A stretch of DNA of 64,000 nucleotides from Flagellimonas amphidinii (GCF_013090115.1 NZ_JABFNN010000030.1:248001-312000); one strand, 5' to 3'; shown: positions 18,226 through 28,177, numbered from the stretch's first letter. Notes: generated from the sequence alone by a model not told the origin. Program-made: numbers and translations.

Positions 18226-18791
18226 ATAAAGAAGTAGACTACCAACATTTTTGAAGCAATTTTGCCTTTGTTTATCGGTACGTGGGGAATCCTACCATCA
18301 AAAAATATGGAATCCCCTTCTTTCAAAAGTACTTCTTGGTCTCCAATCACGTAATAGCATTCACCGGTCAAAATGTATTTAAACTCAAAGGCATCCGTTG
18401 TTACTTTTTCACGTTTGGAGTTGGGAAGTACTTCCAAAAGGACACTTTCAAAACCAACAGAGTTAAGCTGTTTGCTAAAAATATAATTATAGGTAAACCC
18501 AACAGCTTCGTCTTCTTTTTCAATGATGGAATGGTCATCTTTGCGCGATACCAAAAAATTTTGACCATTTACTTTCGGCATACCATCAAAAAAGTCGGTC
18601 ATTTCCGTTTCTAAGGAATCCACAATTTTTAAAAACACTGGAAGGGAGGGAATGGTTCTGCCATTCTCAATCCGGGAAATTAATCCAGCAGTTACCCCGG
18701 CCTTCATGGCAATGTCATTAATGGTTTTTTTATTGTTCTTCCTAATTTCCTTAATGCGTTTTCCTATACCGATTAAATAGTCTTCCATCAT
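18222..18791 (-). CDS. XRE-family regulator with C-terminal cupin sensor
   Basis: Cytosolic transcription factor, 189 residues. Residues about 8-62 form a helix-turn-helix of the Cro/CI type (IGKRIKEIR ... GLISRIENGRTIPSLPVFLKI). Residues about 110-185 form a small cupin (GECYYVIGDQEVLLKEGDSIFFDGRIPHVPIN) likely to bind a small ligand. Its stop overlaps the phosphonatase-like gene by 4 bases and it is divergent from the second susC, placing it between the two phosphonate operons. It most likely senses a phosphonate or an intermediate and controls one or both. Inverted repeats in the 284-base gap to susC are candidate operators. Confidence 0.85.
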   Translation of the reverse strand: MMEDYLIGIGKRIKEIRKNNKKTINDIAMKAGVTAGLISRIENGRTIPSLPVFLKIVDSLETEMTDFFDGMPKVNGQNFLVSRKDDHSIIEKEDEAVGFTYNYIFSKQLNSVGFESVLLEVLPNSKREKVTTDAFEFKYILTGECYYVIGDQEVLLKEGDSIFFDGRIPHVPINKGKIASKMLVVYFFI

Positions 18792-18860
18792 ATTTATTTA
18801 AGTTCTTACTTTTTTAGTATTTATAATATTTTTCAATTTTCTTAAAATGAAACTGTAGTA

Positions 18861-18879
18861 GCTTAACCTATTGTTAAGC
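18861..18879. promoter_or_regulatory. Inverted repeat GCTTAAC-N5-GTTAAGC, candidate operator
   Basis: Two perfect 7-base arms separated by five bases, lying about 70 bases upstream of the XRE-cupin start and about 195 bases upstream of susC. The location suits autoregulation by the XRE-cupin protein. Seen in sequence; binding is inferred. Confidence 0.5.
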
Positions 18880-18933
18880 AATAAGATATTAAAATGTTCA
18901 TATACCGCAAGATACTACAAAATTTGAATATTT

Positions 18934-18948
18934 GTAAATAATATTTAC
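18934..18948. promoter_or_regulatory. 15-base palindrome GTAAATA-A-TATTTAC
   Basis: Perfect odd palindrome about 126 bases before the second susC start, followed at 18950-18957 by the 8-base palindrome TAACGTTA. A candidate operator or part of a promoter in the gap between the XRE-cupin gene and susC. AT-rich palindromes also arise by chance, so confidence is limited. Confidence 0.4.
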
Positions 18949-19074
18949 CTAACGTTACCACAATTCTTTTAACCTTTCCGTATCATTTTTTTAATCTGTA
19001 CAACGGCGTGCTTTAACGCTAGTGAATGATATTTGTTGATAAATAATTAACCAAATTTTACAAATACTCAACAA

Positions 19075-22000
19075 ATGAAAAAAACACTAGTAACATTTTT
19101 ACTTGCACTTACCGCAAGTTTAATGGGCTATTCCCAAACTACGTTTTCGGGAAAAGTCGTAGATGAAAACAATGTGCCGCTACCTGGTGCATCTGTCGTT
19201 GTAAAGGGCAGTGCAAATGGTGTGGCAACAGATTTTGATGGAAACTTTCAGATTGGGCTTTCCCAAGCTGGAGATATTTTGGTAGTCTCTTACATTGGTT
19301 ATGTATCCCAAGAGTTTGATACTACAGGAAAAACCAATGCAACAATTGCTTTGCAACCAGATGCACAAAATTTAGATGAGGTGGTTGTGACTGCATTAAA
19401 CATTACCAGAGATGAAAAAACACTGGGTTATGCTGTTGAAAAGGTTGATGGTGATGCCGTGTCACAATCAACCAGTACCAATATGGTAAGTACACTTGCG
19501 GGTAGAGCTGCCGGTGTGCAGGTGGTTACGAACGGAACTGGCCCAGGTCAGTCCTCGTCCGTGGTAATCAGGGGATATTCCTCTTTGCAAGGAGACAACC
19601 AACCCCTTTTTGTTGTAGATGGTGTACCAATCAATAACTCAACTGATACCAGAACCAACACCTTGGGAGGTGCCAGTAACATGAATATTGATTATGGAAA
19701 CGGAGCTGCTGAGGTAAACCCAGATGACATTGAGTCCATTTCTGTATTGAAAGGAGCCAACGCAACGGCACTTTATGGTTCTCGAGCTGCAAACGGAGCC
19801 ATTATTATTACCACTAAATCTGGAAGATCTAGAAAAGGGATGGGAATCTCTGTAAATTCCAAGGTTACTTTTGAAAGTATGTTGAAAGGACCTGAGTACC
19901 AAAGGGTATATGGACAAGGTAAGAACTTTGATTTTCAGTTTGTAGATGGATATGGAAATGGAACTTTTGATGGTGTAGATGAATCTTGGGGTCCATTGAT
20001 GGATGGAACCCTTCGTGCTCAACACGATTCTCCAACGGCAAATGGTTTGCGAGGGGGTGATGTTCACGGACTTGACTTTATTTTAGGTTCTTCAGGGGTT
20101 GATTTGACCCGTAGAGGCGCTATCACACCAACTCCATTTGTGGACCCAGGAGATCCAGTTGAGAACTTTGTGGAAACTGGAAGAACGTTCACCAATAACA
20201 TTTCTTTTTACGGAGGAAACGATAAAGGAAACTATAGGGTAAGTTATACTAATCTAGATAACGAAGGGATTCTTCCAAATACAGATTTAAGAAGAAACAC
20301 GATTTCCCTTTCTGGGTCTTATGATTTAACAGATAGGTTGACAGTTTCTTCAAAAGTAAACTACATACGTACAGATTCTGATAACAGACACGTAAACGGA
20401 TATGGAACAGAATCTGTAATGTATCTCTTTATTTGGTGGGGTCAACAAGTGGATGTTAAAGGTCTAAGAAACTACTGGCAAGATGGTCTAGAAGGTTTTC
20501 AACAGTTCAACTACAATTACAACTACCACGACAATCCATACTTTACCATGTATGAGAATACCAATGCTCTGGCCAAGGACAGAATTATTGGAAATGTTTC
20601 TGCAACCTATAAACTTTCTGACAACTTTAAGTTTATGGTAAGAGGCGGTAGAGACTTCTTCTCGGAATATCGTTTCATCAAAAGAGCATATTCTACACAA
20701 CGTTTTCCAAATGGACAGTATAGAGAGGACAAGATCAACTTCCATGAGACCAACTTGGATTTCTTGTTGACCTATGATCAAAAGATCAACGATGACCTAA
20801 GCGTAAATGCCAACATTGGAGGTAACAGAATGGTTCAGAAAAACCACTTCAACGCACTTATGACCAACAAACTGTTGTTGCCGGGAATCTATTCCTTCAC
20901 AAATGCTGATGGGCCATTGGTTCAAAGAGTGTCAAGACCAGAGAAACAAATCAATTCACTTTACGGTTTTGCTCAATTGGGATGGAAAAATCAGGTTTTC
21001 TTAGATTTAACGGCTAGAAATGACTGGTCGTCAACCCTTCCAGAAGAAAATAACTCTTATTTCTATCCATCGGCTTCTTTAAGTGTTTTGCTATCAGATA
21101 TGATTGGAAAAGGAAATAATGACGTATTGTCTTTTGCAAAGCTTCGTGCTGGATGGGCGCAAGTAGGTAACGATACAGACCCTTATGGGTTGAACAACTT
21201 CTTTGCTCTTGGAACACCAGTTGGAGATAATCCAACAGCATCTCCATCCAATAATCTGGCAAATGCTGATTTAAAACCTGAAATTCAGGACTCTTGGGAA
21301 GTTGGAACCGACCTAAGATTTTTCAATAATAGAATAGGACTTGACTTTACCTACTACAACACCATTTCCAAAAACCAAATTTTAGATATTGATTTGCCTA
21401 CTACTTCTGGAAAAACATCCAGAACCATCAATGCAGGTAAGATCAAAAACTATGGTGTGGAATTGATGTTGACTGCTACTCCTGTCAGTACTGATGATTT
21501 CTCATGGGATACCATGTTCAACTTTGGACTTAACAGAAATGAAATTTTGGAATTGGCTGATGGAGTGGACAGATATTCCTACGGAGGCAACGGAATTGAT
21601 TTGATTGCTGAAAAAGGAGGCTCTCTTGGAGATATGTGGGGAACCGGATTGGTAACGGTAGAGGATGAAAGTAGTCCATTCTTTGGTGAAGTAGTTTTCA
21701 ACGAAGGATTGGTACAACAGGACAATACTTTGAGAAAACTTGGAAACTTCAACCCTGATTTCACATTGGGCTGGAACAACACTATTCGCTATAAAAACTT
21801 TGCATTGAACTTCTTGTTCGATTGGAGACAAGGAGGAGAGTTGCTTTCAAGAACCCGTTTGATTGCCGCTACATCTGGTAATGTTGTGGAAACTCTTTGG
21901 GGAAGGTCTCCAGAGTTTGGTGGTCCACACCCTGGAATCAGTGATTCTGGATTGGATTATGGCGGAACCAATTCTGATGGTGTTATCGGAGATGGGGTAA

Positions 22001-22356
22001 AACAACTTGCAGATGGCAGCTATGTTGAAAATGACGTTATAGTGCCGGCCAATGCTTATCATAACAACAGATATAGAAGAGGGAACGAAACAGAAGGTAT
22101 GTATGATGCTACTTTCATCAAATTGCGAGAAGCTCGATTGAGCTATTCATTGCCAAACAAGGTGTTGGAAAAAATGGGAGTACAAGACTTCACATTTTCA
22201 TTGATTGGAACCAACCTTTGGTTGTGGGCAAAAGATTTCAACCATGGAGATCCAGAATTACTTTCTTTCGGAGGAGGTTCTTACGTGCCAGGGGTGGAAA
22301 ATGCCACTGTGCCTACTACAAGAAGTATTGGTATGGCAGTTAATATGAGACTATAA
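19075..22356 (+). CDS. SusC/RagA family TonB-linked outer membrane transporter (phosphonate locus)
   Basis: Outer membrane TonB-dependent barrel of 1093 residues. The signal peptide ends near residue 21 (MGYSQT), followed by the carboxypeptidase-regulatory-like domain (PLPGASVVVKG ... TDFDGNFQI) and the plug with VVIRGYSSLQG and GSRAANGAIIITTKSG. The barrel ends in AVNMRL. It differs clearly from the first SusC: after DEVVVTA comes LNITRDEKTLGYAVEKV, a pattern of another SusC branch. It is followed by a SusD-like_2 lipoprotein and by several secreted phosphoester-cleaving enzymes. This suggests the imported ligand carries phosphate or phosphonate groups and is not a plain polysaccharide. Confidence 0.94.
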   Translation: MKKTLVTFLLALTASLMGYSQTTFSGKVVDENNVPLPGASVVVKGSANGVATDFDGNFQIGLSQAGDILVVSYIGYVSQEFDTTGKTNATIALQPDAQNLDEVVVTALNITRDEKTLGYAVEKVDGDAVSQSTSTNMVSTLAGRAAGVQVVTNGTGPGQSSSVVIRGYSSLQGDNQPLFVVDGVPINNSTDTRTNTLGGASNMNIDYGNGAAEVNPDDIESISVLKGANATALYGSRAANGAIIITTKSGRSRKGMGISVNSKVTFESMLKGPEYQRVYGQGKNFDFQFVDGYGNGTFDGVDESWGPLMDGTLRAQHDSPTANGLRGGDVHGLDFILGSSGVDLTRRGAITPTPFVDPGDPVENFVETGRTFTNNISFYGGNDKGNYRVSYTNLDNEGILPNTDLRRNTISLSGSYDLTDRLTVSSKVNYIRTDSDNRHVNGYGTESVMYLFIWWGQQVDVKGLRNYWQDGLEGFQQFNYNYNYHDNPYFTMYENTNALAKDRIIGNVSATYKLSDNFKFMVRGGRDFFSEYRFIKRAYSTQRFPNGQYREDKINFHETNLDFLLTYDQKINDDLSVNANIGGNRMVQKNHFNALMTNKLLLPGIYSFTNADGPLVQRVSRPEKQINSLYGFAQLGWKNQVFLDLTARNDWSSTLPEENNSYFYPSASLSVLLSDMIGKGNNDVLSFAKLRAGWAQVGNDTDPYGLNNFFALGTPVGDNPTASPSNNLANADLKPEIQDSWEVGTDLRFFNNRIGLDFTYYNTISKNQILDIDLPTTSGKTSRTINAGKIKNYGVELMLTATPVSTDDFSWDTMFNFGLNRNEILELADGVDRYSYGGNGIDLIAEKGGSLGDMWGTGLVTVEDESSPFFGEVVFNEGLVQQDNTLRKLGNFNPDFTLGWNNTIRYKNFALNFLFDWRQGGELLSRTRLIAATSGNVVETLWGRSPEFGGPHPGISDSGLDYGGTNSDGVIGDGVKQLADGSYVENDVIVPANAYHNNRYRRGNETEGMYDATFIKLREARLSYSLPNKVLEKMGVQDFTFSLIGTNLWLWAKDFNHGDPELLSFGGGSYVPGVENATVPTTRSIGMAVNMRL

Positions 22357-22390
22357 TTCAACAAACACAATAGTGATAATACGAAAAGAG

Positions 22391-23854
22391 ATGAAAAAAC
22401 AACTAATGATCATCAGCATCATTTTGATGGGCGTCTTTAACTCATGCGACAACTTTGATGTGTCCAATGAAAATCCAGACGTGGCATCCAACATAGATAA
22501 TAATCCAGAATTATTGTTGACCAACCTACAAAGGTCATCCATTAGAAGAGTAGTAAGTGATTCTTGGAGTGAAGGAAATCTAATGGGACAGTATGGTGCC
22601 CGAATCGTGTTCACATCATTCGACTTATTTGATTGGGGTGATCAAAGCGGTACATGGACTACGCATTTTTTGGCCATCAGGGATGCAAAAGAACTAGAGA
22701 AAATAGCTGTGGACAACTCCTTAAGAAGCTACGAGGCCATATCCATTATCATGCAGACTTGGATGTTCAGCATTTTAACAGACATGTATGGAGACATTCC
22801 TTACAGTGAAGTGAACCAAGCTGTATCAGAAGAAGCCAATTACACTCCTGTTTATGATACACAACAAGCAATTTATACTGACATGATTGCTAAACTAAAG
22901 CAGGCCAGTGATATTTTGGGAGGTTCAGATTTGAATTTGGTAAAAGGTGATTTAGTGTTTGGGGGAGACTTGACTCTTTGGAGAAAGTTTGCCAACTCCT
23001 TGCGTCTGCGCTTGGCACTTCGTTTGAGCGAAGTAGATGCTTCAACGGCAGAATCTGTGATAGCGGAAATCTATAACAATCAGGGAAGCAACCCAGTTAT
23101 GGAATCTAATGATGATAATGCAGTATTGCAATTCTTGGCAGCTAATCCAGATGCGCACCCTGTTACAGAAGAATCTGTTTATAGGGTAGGATCTTATAAC
23201 GAGTACCGAATTTCTGAGCACTTTGTACAATTATTGCAAAGTTTTGATGACCCAAGATTGGACTTTTTTGCCGACCCAACAGCAAATTCAGTTGAAGCGG
23301 GAACTCCAGAGATTCAAGGAATGCAAAATGGAATTGTGGATGGTCCCGCCTATGAGTATAAAGGAGGTGACGCTTTCCTTTCCAAGTTCAATATCGATTA
23401 TTTCTACTTCCAGCCTAATAACAATGATGCACGTTTGATGTTGTATTCGGAGGTGGCCTTCATTTTTGCCGAGGCCGCACAAAGAGGCTGGATTACTGCA
23501 GATGATCAAAGTTTGTATGAATCTGGAATTCAGTCAAATTTTGATTACTGGGAAGTTGATATGCCTGCAGATTATTTGACCGGCACGGAAGTATCTTATG
23601 ATGGAACATTGGAAACCATCATAAAACAAAAATATGTGGCCTTGTTCTATACAGACTATCAAGGCTTCATAGAATTCAAAAGAACTGGTTTTCCAAGTAC
23701 GATTGCTCCAGGACCGGATGCGTTTTATCCTACCTACCCAAGTAGATTTGAATATCCGAGCGAGGAACAATCCTTGAACAGCACCAATTATAATGAAGCT
23801 GCCAGTAGAATTGGAGGCGATGAAATCACCACAAAAGTTTGGTGGGAAAATTAA
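22391..23854 (+). CDS. SusD/RagB-like (SusD-like_2) lipoprotein
   Basis: Surface lipoprotein partner of the preceding SusC. I start it at ATG 22391 (MKKQLMIISII), since the upstream GTG at 22373 would spoil the signal peptide. The lipobox FNSC is followed by DNFD. The body shows QTWMFSILTDMYGDIPYSEV, LWRKFANSLRLRLALRLSEV and the C-terminal GGDEITTKVWW, all typical of the SusD-like_2 group. At 487 residues it has normal length. It lies 34 bases after susC and 11 bases before the phosphodiesterase gene. Confidence 0.92.
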   Translation: MKKQLMIISIILMGVFNSCDNFDVSNENPDVASNIDNNPELLLTNLQRSSIRRVVSDSWSEGNLMGQYGARIVFTSFDLFDWGDQSGTWTTHFLAIRDAKELEKIAVDNSLRSYEAISIIMQTWMFSILTDMYGDIPYSEVNQAVSEEANYTPVYDTQQAIYTDMIAKLKQASDILGGSDLNLVKGDLVFGGDLTLWRKFANSLRLRLALRLSEVDASTAESVIAEIYNNQGSNPVMESNDDNAVLQFLAANPDAHPVTEESVYRVGSYNEYRISEHFVQLLQSFDDPRLDFFADPTANSVEAGTPEIQGMQNGIVDGPAYEYKGGDAFLSKFNIDYFYFQPNNNDARLMLYSEVAFIFAEAAQRGWITADDQSLYESGIQSNFDYWEVDMPADYLTGTEVSYDGTLETIIKQKYVALFYTDYQGFIEFKRTGFPSTIAPGPDAFYPTYPSRFEYPSEEQSLNSTNYNEAASRIGGDEITTKVWWEN

Positions 23855-23865
23855 CTTTTTAACTG

Positions 23866-25542
23866 ATGTTATTACGCAGTAAAACAGTTTGGATTGTGGC
23901 AATGACCATAGGAACTTTGTTCCTGTGGTCTTGTGCTTCAGAGAAGAAAGATGCCCCCGAGGGGATTGAGCATATAATCGTTATTGGAGTGGACGGCATG
24001 AGTCCAGATGGTATTCAAAAAGCCAATACTCCAATGTTGGATTCCATAATGCAAAATGGAGCATTTACCATGCATGCAAGAGCGGTACTTCCATCCAGCT
24101 CAAGCCCTAATTGGGCCAGTATGATCATGGGCGCTGATACCGAACAGCATGGGGTTACCTCCAACGGATGGGAAAAGGAAGACCACCAATTACCACCCGT
24201 ATTAGCAACGGATGAGGATACCTTTCCAACCATTTTCACCCTTTTTAAAGATCAAAAGCCAGAAGCCCAAGTAGGAGCAATCTATGATTGGGATGGTTTT
24301 GGACGTTTGTTCGAGAAAAGCGATGTGGATTTTGATATTGACGGTGATCATGAAGATGGTACTACAAAAGATGCTGTGGCCTATATCAATGAACATAAAC
24401 CTGAATTTACCTTTGTTCACTTGGATCATGTGGATCATGCCGGTCATGCCTTTGGGCATGGCAGTCTGAAATACTATGCCTCGGTACAAAAGGCAGATTC
24501 CCTAATCACAGAAATTGTAAAGGCCACAAAAGATGCGGGGATATTTGATTCAACCCTATTCTTGATCTGCGCTGATCACGGAGGTATTGGTTTTGGTCAT
24601 GGCGGCGAAAGTGTGGCCGAGATGAACATTCCCTTTATCTTATATGGTAAAGGCATCAAAAAAGGCTACGAAATTGAAGAAGCCGTGTATCAGTATGACA
24701 ATGCTGCCACAGTAGCATATGCCATGGAGCTAGAAACCCCATATGCATGGATTGGCCGACCTGTAAAAGGGGCGTTTTTGGGCCACGAAAAACCCGTTTT
24801 GGTGTACAAACGGAAAGACTTTGTAGCCAATCCGCAAATTTTGCCGAGTGGCGGCTACTTTGAGCCTGCCGGAGGGGTTTTTCGTGCGGATTCCACTTTC
24901 GTGGTCATGCAAAACCCAAATGCCATCGGGGAGATTTTATACACGGTTGATGGCAGCAACCCCACGGCGACGGCCACAAAGTATAAAGACACTTTTTACA
25001 TCAACCGAACTACGGTGATCAAAGCGGCGATTTTTCAAGAGGGAAGTCAAAAAAGCGGGATTGTCGAGGCCAATTTTAGGTTGATCCCCAAAGACAAGGA
25101 AAAACCCATTGCACATTCGGTGTATTATATCGATGGAATTGAACTATTGCCCAAAAGTTACGATAACTTGACCCCTGTATTGAAAGGGATGAGCACCGAT
25201 TTTTCATTCAACGATTTGGTTACTAGTGGTTTAAAAGACCCCGAGCAAGTTTCTTTGGTATTCGAAGGAGATTTAGAGATCGATACCCAAGGTGAATACA
25301 CCTTTTTTACCAATAGCGACGATGGTAGTAAATTATATGTCGATGGTAAGTTGGTAGCGGATAATGATGGCGACCACGGTGTTCGCGAACGTAGTGGAAA
25401 AGTGGTTTTAGACCAAGGTAGACATTTGGTACGTGTGGAATATTTTAACGGAGGAGGTGGCTTTCATTTGGATGTAAAGTACCAAGGTGAAGGCATACCA
25501 AAACAAATAATTCCAGCAAATAAATTATATCGCAATAAATAG
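23866..25542 (+). CDS. Phosphodiesterase/nucleotide-pyrophosphatase family lipoprotein with C-terminal PA14-like domain
   Basis: Lipoprotein (lipobox LWSC, then ASEKKD) of the alkaline phosphatase superfamily. The first metal motif is IGVDGMSPDG; the nucleophile is within SSSSPNWASM; later metal ligands are in DHVDHAGHAFGHG and ADHGGIGFGHGG. This is the order of NPP-type phosphodiesterases. From about residue 320 a chitobiase-C-like segment (YTVDGSNPTATATKY) follows. The last 100 residues form a PA14-like beta-sandwich (TFFTNSDDGSKLYVDGKLVADNDGDHG) that usually binds carbohydrate. The architecture fits an enzyme that releases a phospho- or phosphono-ester group from a surface-bound glycan or lipid. 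It lies directly after SusD. Confidence 0.82.
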   Translation: MLLRSKTVWIVAMTIGTLFLWSCASEKKDAPEGIEHIIVIGVDGMSPDGIQKANTPMLDSIMQNGAFTMHARAVLPSSSSPNWASMIMGADTEQHGVTSNGWEKEDHQLPPVLATDEDTFPTIFTLFKDQKPEAQVGAIYDWDGFGRLFEKSDVDFDIDGDHEDGTTKDAVAYINEHKPEFTFVHLDHVDHAGHAFGHGSLKYYASVQKADSLITEIVKATKDAGIFDSTLFLICADHGGIGFGHGGESVAEMNIPFILYGKGIKKGYEIEEAVYQYDNAATVAYAMELETPYAWIGRPVKGAFLGHEKPVLVYKRKDFVANPQILPSGGYFEPAGGVFRADSTFVVMQNPNAIGEILYTVDGSNPTATATKYKDTFYINRTTVIKAAIFQEGSQKSGIVEANFRLIPKDKEKPIAHSVYYIDGIELLPKSYDNLTPVLKGMSTDFSFNDLVTSGLKDPEQVSLVFEGDLEIDTQGEYTFFTNSDDGSKLYVDGKLVADNDGDHGVRERSGKVVLDQGRHLVRVEYFNGGGGFHLDVKYQGEGIPKQIIPANKLYRNK

Positions 25543-25551
25543 GAAAGGGTC

Positions 25552-26823
25552 ATGAAAAGGTTTGGGATATTCATTTTGATGTTGGTTTTTATGGGAATCA
25601 TCGATGGGAATGCACAACAGAAGTTTCTACCTCGATGGGAAGAAGGTTTTTTGGATATACACCACATCAATACTGGTAGAGGTGATGCCGCGTTTCTAAT
25701 ATTTCCTGATGGGACAACCTTATTGATTGATGCAGGAGATATGTCTGAGACCCACCCTAGGACAACTTCAAGAAGAAATGCTAGGCTAGTGCCCAATGGG
25801 TCAAAATCTGCCCCTGAATGGATAGTTGACTATGTGGACCAATTTCGACCTAAAAATCAAAAAAGGCAATTGGATTACGCCCTGATCACCCATTACCATG
25901 ATGATCATTTTGGGGAAATGGATTCCTTGAGAAAAACAGCTTCGGGAGGATATAAACTCACTGGAATTATGGAAGTGGGAACGCTCATTCCCATCAAAAA
26001 GTTGATTGATCGGGGATTTGAATATCCCATCAACTTAAAGGATTCACAGGTGCAATCCCAAGAAAGATTCACTAGGGATACGTATGGAATGATCCCTACG
26101 CTTAAGGAGTATTGGAAGTTCATTGCCTATCAATCCAAAGAAAATAGCCTAGAAAATGAAGCGTTACAGGTGGGCCAAACCAACCAAATAGTCCTTAAAA
26201 ACGATGCAACTGCCCATCCTACATTTTCAGTGATGAACATCGCTTCCAATGGAAACATTTATACGGGGTATGCCAATGGAGATTATTATTCACTTTACAA
26301 TCAGGGCGATTATCCTGGGGAAAACCCCTTGAGCAATTGCGTCCGGATAGATTACGGAAAATTCAATTATTTTACAGGAGGTGATATTTCGGGAATAAAT
26401 ACAATGGGTCAAACAAATATGAAGGCTGTGGAATCGCATGTGGCTCCTGTAATTGGCTCAGTAGATGTAGCAACCTTGAATCATCATGGCAATAGGGATT
26501 CACAAAATCCATACTATGTTAGAATGGTAAGACCCAGAGTCTGGATTCAGCAAAATTGGACTGCAGACCATCCTGGTGAAGAAGTTTTACGCAGAATTAC
26601 CTCTAAGGAATTGTATCCAGGGGATCGGGATATTTTTTCAACGGTAATGCTTCAGGGAGCCAAAGATGTTATAGGAGGAAGATTGAATGACTACAAAAGT
26701 CAAGAGGGACATATTGTTGTACGAGTTTATGATGAAGGAAACACCTATGATATTTTTGTGCTGAATGACAAATCCGAAGAACGCGAAATACGAGCAAAAC
26801 ATGGACCATATAAAGCCAGATAA
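25552..26823 (+). CDS. Secreted metallo-beta-lactamase-fold hydrolase
   Basis: Periplasmic or secreted MBL-fold protein of 423 residues with a signal peptide ending near GNAQ. The N-terminal core DIHHINTGRGDAAFLIFPDGTTLLIDAGD resembles ComEC/Rec2-type MBL domains, and the metal motif is THYHDDHFGE (H-x-H-x-D-H). A later NHHGNRDSQNP supplies another metal ligand. MBL enzymes of this type cleave phosphodiesters or other esters; the precise substrate is unknown. It sits 9 bases after the phosphodiesterase gene and overlaps the PbfA-like gene. Confidence 0.78.
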   Translation: MKRFGIFILMLVFMGIIDGNAQQKFLPRWEEGFLDIHHINTGRGDAAFLIFPDGTTLLIDAGDMSETHPRTTSRRNARLVPNGSKSAPEWIVDYVDQFRPKNQKRQLDYALITHYHDDHFGEMDSLRKTASGGYKLTGIMEVGTLIPIKKLIDRGFEYPINLKDSQVQSQERFTRDTYGMIPTLKEYWKFIAYQSKENSLENEALQVGQTNQIVLKNDATAHPTFSVMNIASNGNIYTGYANGDYYSLYNQGDYPGENPLSNCVRIDYGKFNYFTGGDISGINTMGQTNMKAVESHVAPVIGSVDVATLNHHGNRDSQNPYYVRMVRPRVWIQQNWTADHPGEEVLRRITSKELYPGDRDIFSTVMLQGAKDVIGGRLNDYKSQEGHIVVRVYDEGNTYDIFVLNDKSEEREIRAKHGPYKAR

Positions 26824-28177
26824 GTATAATCCAGAACAAGTTGCGGAAGGAGATATCAACCTTACTTCTGCAAGAGGAGAGTGGGTAGAGAATGGAAATT
26901 TAAATGAGCATGCAAAAGAACTGTTGGATAAAGATGCTAAATATTTTATGCATCAGTCGATGTCCACACCTTGTTTGGATGTATTAAAAAGCTGTAAAGG
27001 CTCTTACATTGAAAATATTTCGGGGAAAAAATATCTGGACTTCCATGGGAATAATGTGCATCAGATTGGTTTTTCGCACCCAAAGCTCGTTGAGAAATTA
27101 ACGGAGCAATTACAACATGGACTTACCTTTTCAACTCGGCGTTACACCAACGAAAAGGCGATTCAATTTGCGGAGAAACTTACTTCTTTCACTCCAAAAG
27201 GATTGAATCGAATATTGCTTACGCCAAACGGGAGCTCTGCTATTGGGATTGCCCTTAAGCTGGCTCGTGCGGTGACTGGGAAACACAAAGTGGTCTCCTT
27301 TTGGGATTCCTTTCATGGTGCCTCTCTTGATGCTATAAGTGTAGGAGGGGAATCTGTTTTCCAAGAACATATGGGTCCCTTGATGCCAGGTGTAGAACGC
27401 ATTCCACCTCCCATAACATATCGTGGAATTTTTGAAGGTAATGAGGATAAAGCATTGGAGTATTTAGAATATGTGCTTTCCAAGGATCATCAAATTGGAG
27501 CTTTTTTAGCGGAGACCATACGAAATACCGATGTACAAATTCCTTCCAAAAAATTTTGGAAAACAGCTCGTGAATTATGCACTAGACACAATGTTCTTTT
27601 AATTTTGGATGAAATTCCCATCGCCTTGGGCAGAACGGGGAAACTATTCGCTTTTGAGCATTATGATATTGAACCTGATATTCTTTGTTTGGGAAAGGGA
27701 TTGGGAGGAGGAATAATCCCACAAGCAGCAATCGTAACAAGAGAAGAATATAATACTTTCGGGCATATTTCTTTGGGACATTACACACACGAGAAGAGTC
27801 CAATGGGAGCAGTTGCCGGATTGACCGTTTTGGAAGTTATAGAAGAAGAAGGTTTATTGGAAAAGGTGAAATGTTATGAAGCCTACATGAAAACGTCCCT
27901 TCATAAACTGCACAAAAAATACTCATTAATTGGAGATGTTCGTGGTGTGGGGCTTTTGTGGGGAATAGAATTGGTGACAAACAGAACAACCAAGGAAAAA
28001 GCAATTTCAGAAGCAGAAGAAATCATGTACGATTGCCTAAAACATGGTCTGAGCTTTAAAGTTTCCAAAGGAAACGTATTGCAGTTGTCGCCCGCTTTAA
28101 CCATTTCCAAAGAAGAACTGGAACATGCCTTCGAAATATTGAACAAAGCTTTTCTTAAAACCAACACTATAGCCTAA
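26801..28177 (+). CDS. pbfA: PbfA-like PLP enzyme: (R)-1-hydroxy-2-aminoethylphosphonate ammonia-lyase
   Basis: Class III aminotransferase-fold PLP enzyme, about 458 residues. The pyridine-binding Asp270 (LILDE) and Schiff-base Lys299 (CLGKGLGGG) are present. It is close in overall pattern to PbfA, the lyase that turns (R)-1-hydroxy-2-aminoethylphosphonate into phosphonoacetaldehyde and ammonia. Notable stretches are KYLDFHGNNVHQIGFSHPKLV and FAFEHYDIEPD. The presence of a phosphonatase-like gene nearby supports this over a general transaminase. I prefer ATG 26801 (MDHIKPDKYN); an in-frame ATG at 26765 would extend the overlap with the MBL gene. The next gene's ATG overlaps its stop by one base. 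Confidence 0.78.
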   Translation: MDHIKPDKYNPEQVAEGDINLTSARGEWVENGNLNEHAKELLDKDAKYFMHQSMSTPCLDVLKSCKGSYIENISGKKYLDFHGNNVHQIGFSHPKLVEKLTEQLQHGLTFSTRRYTNEKAIQFAEKLTSFTPKGLNRILLTPNGSSAIGIALKLARAVTGKHKVVSFWDSFHGASLDAISVGGESVFQEHMGPLMPGVERIPPPITYRGIFEGNEDKALEYLEYVLSKDHQIGAFLAETIRNTDVQIPSKKFWKTARELCTRHNVLLILDEIPIALGRTGKLFAFEHYDIEPDILCLGKGLGGGIIPQAAIVTREEYNTFGHISLGHYTHEKSPMGAVAGLTVLEVIEEEGLLEKVKCYEAYMKTSLHKLHKKYSLIGDVRGVGLLWGIELVTNRTTKEKAISEAEEIMYDCLKHGLSFKVSKGNVLQLSPALTISKEELEHAFEILNKAFLKTNTIA

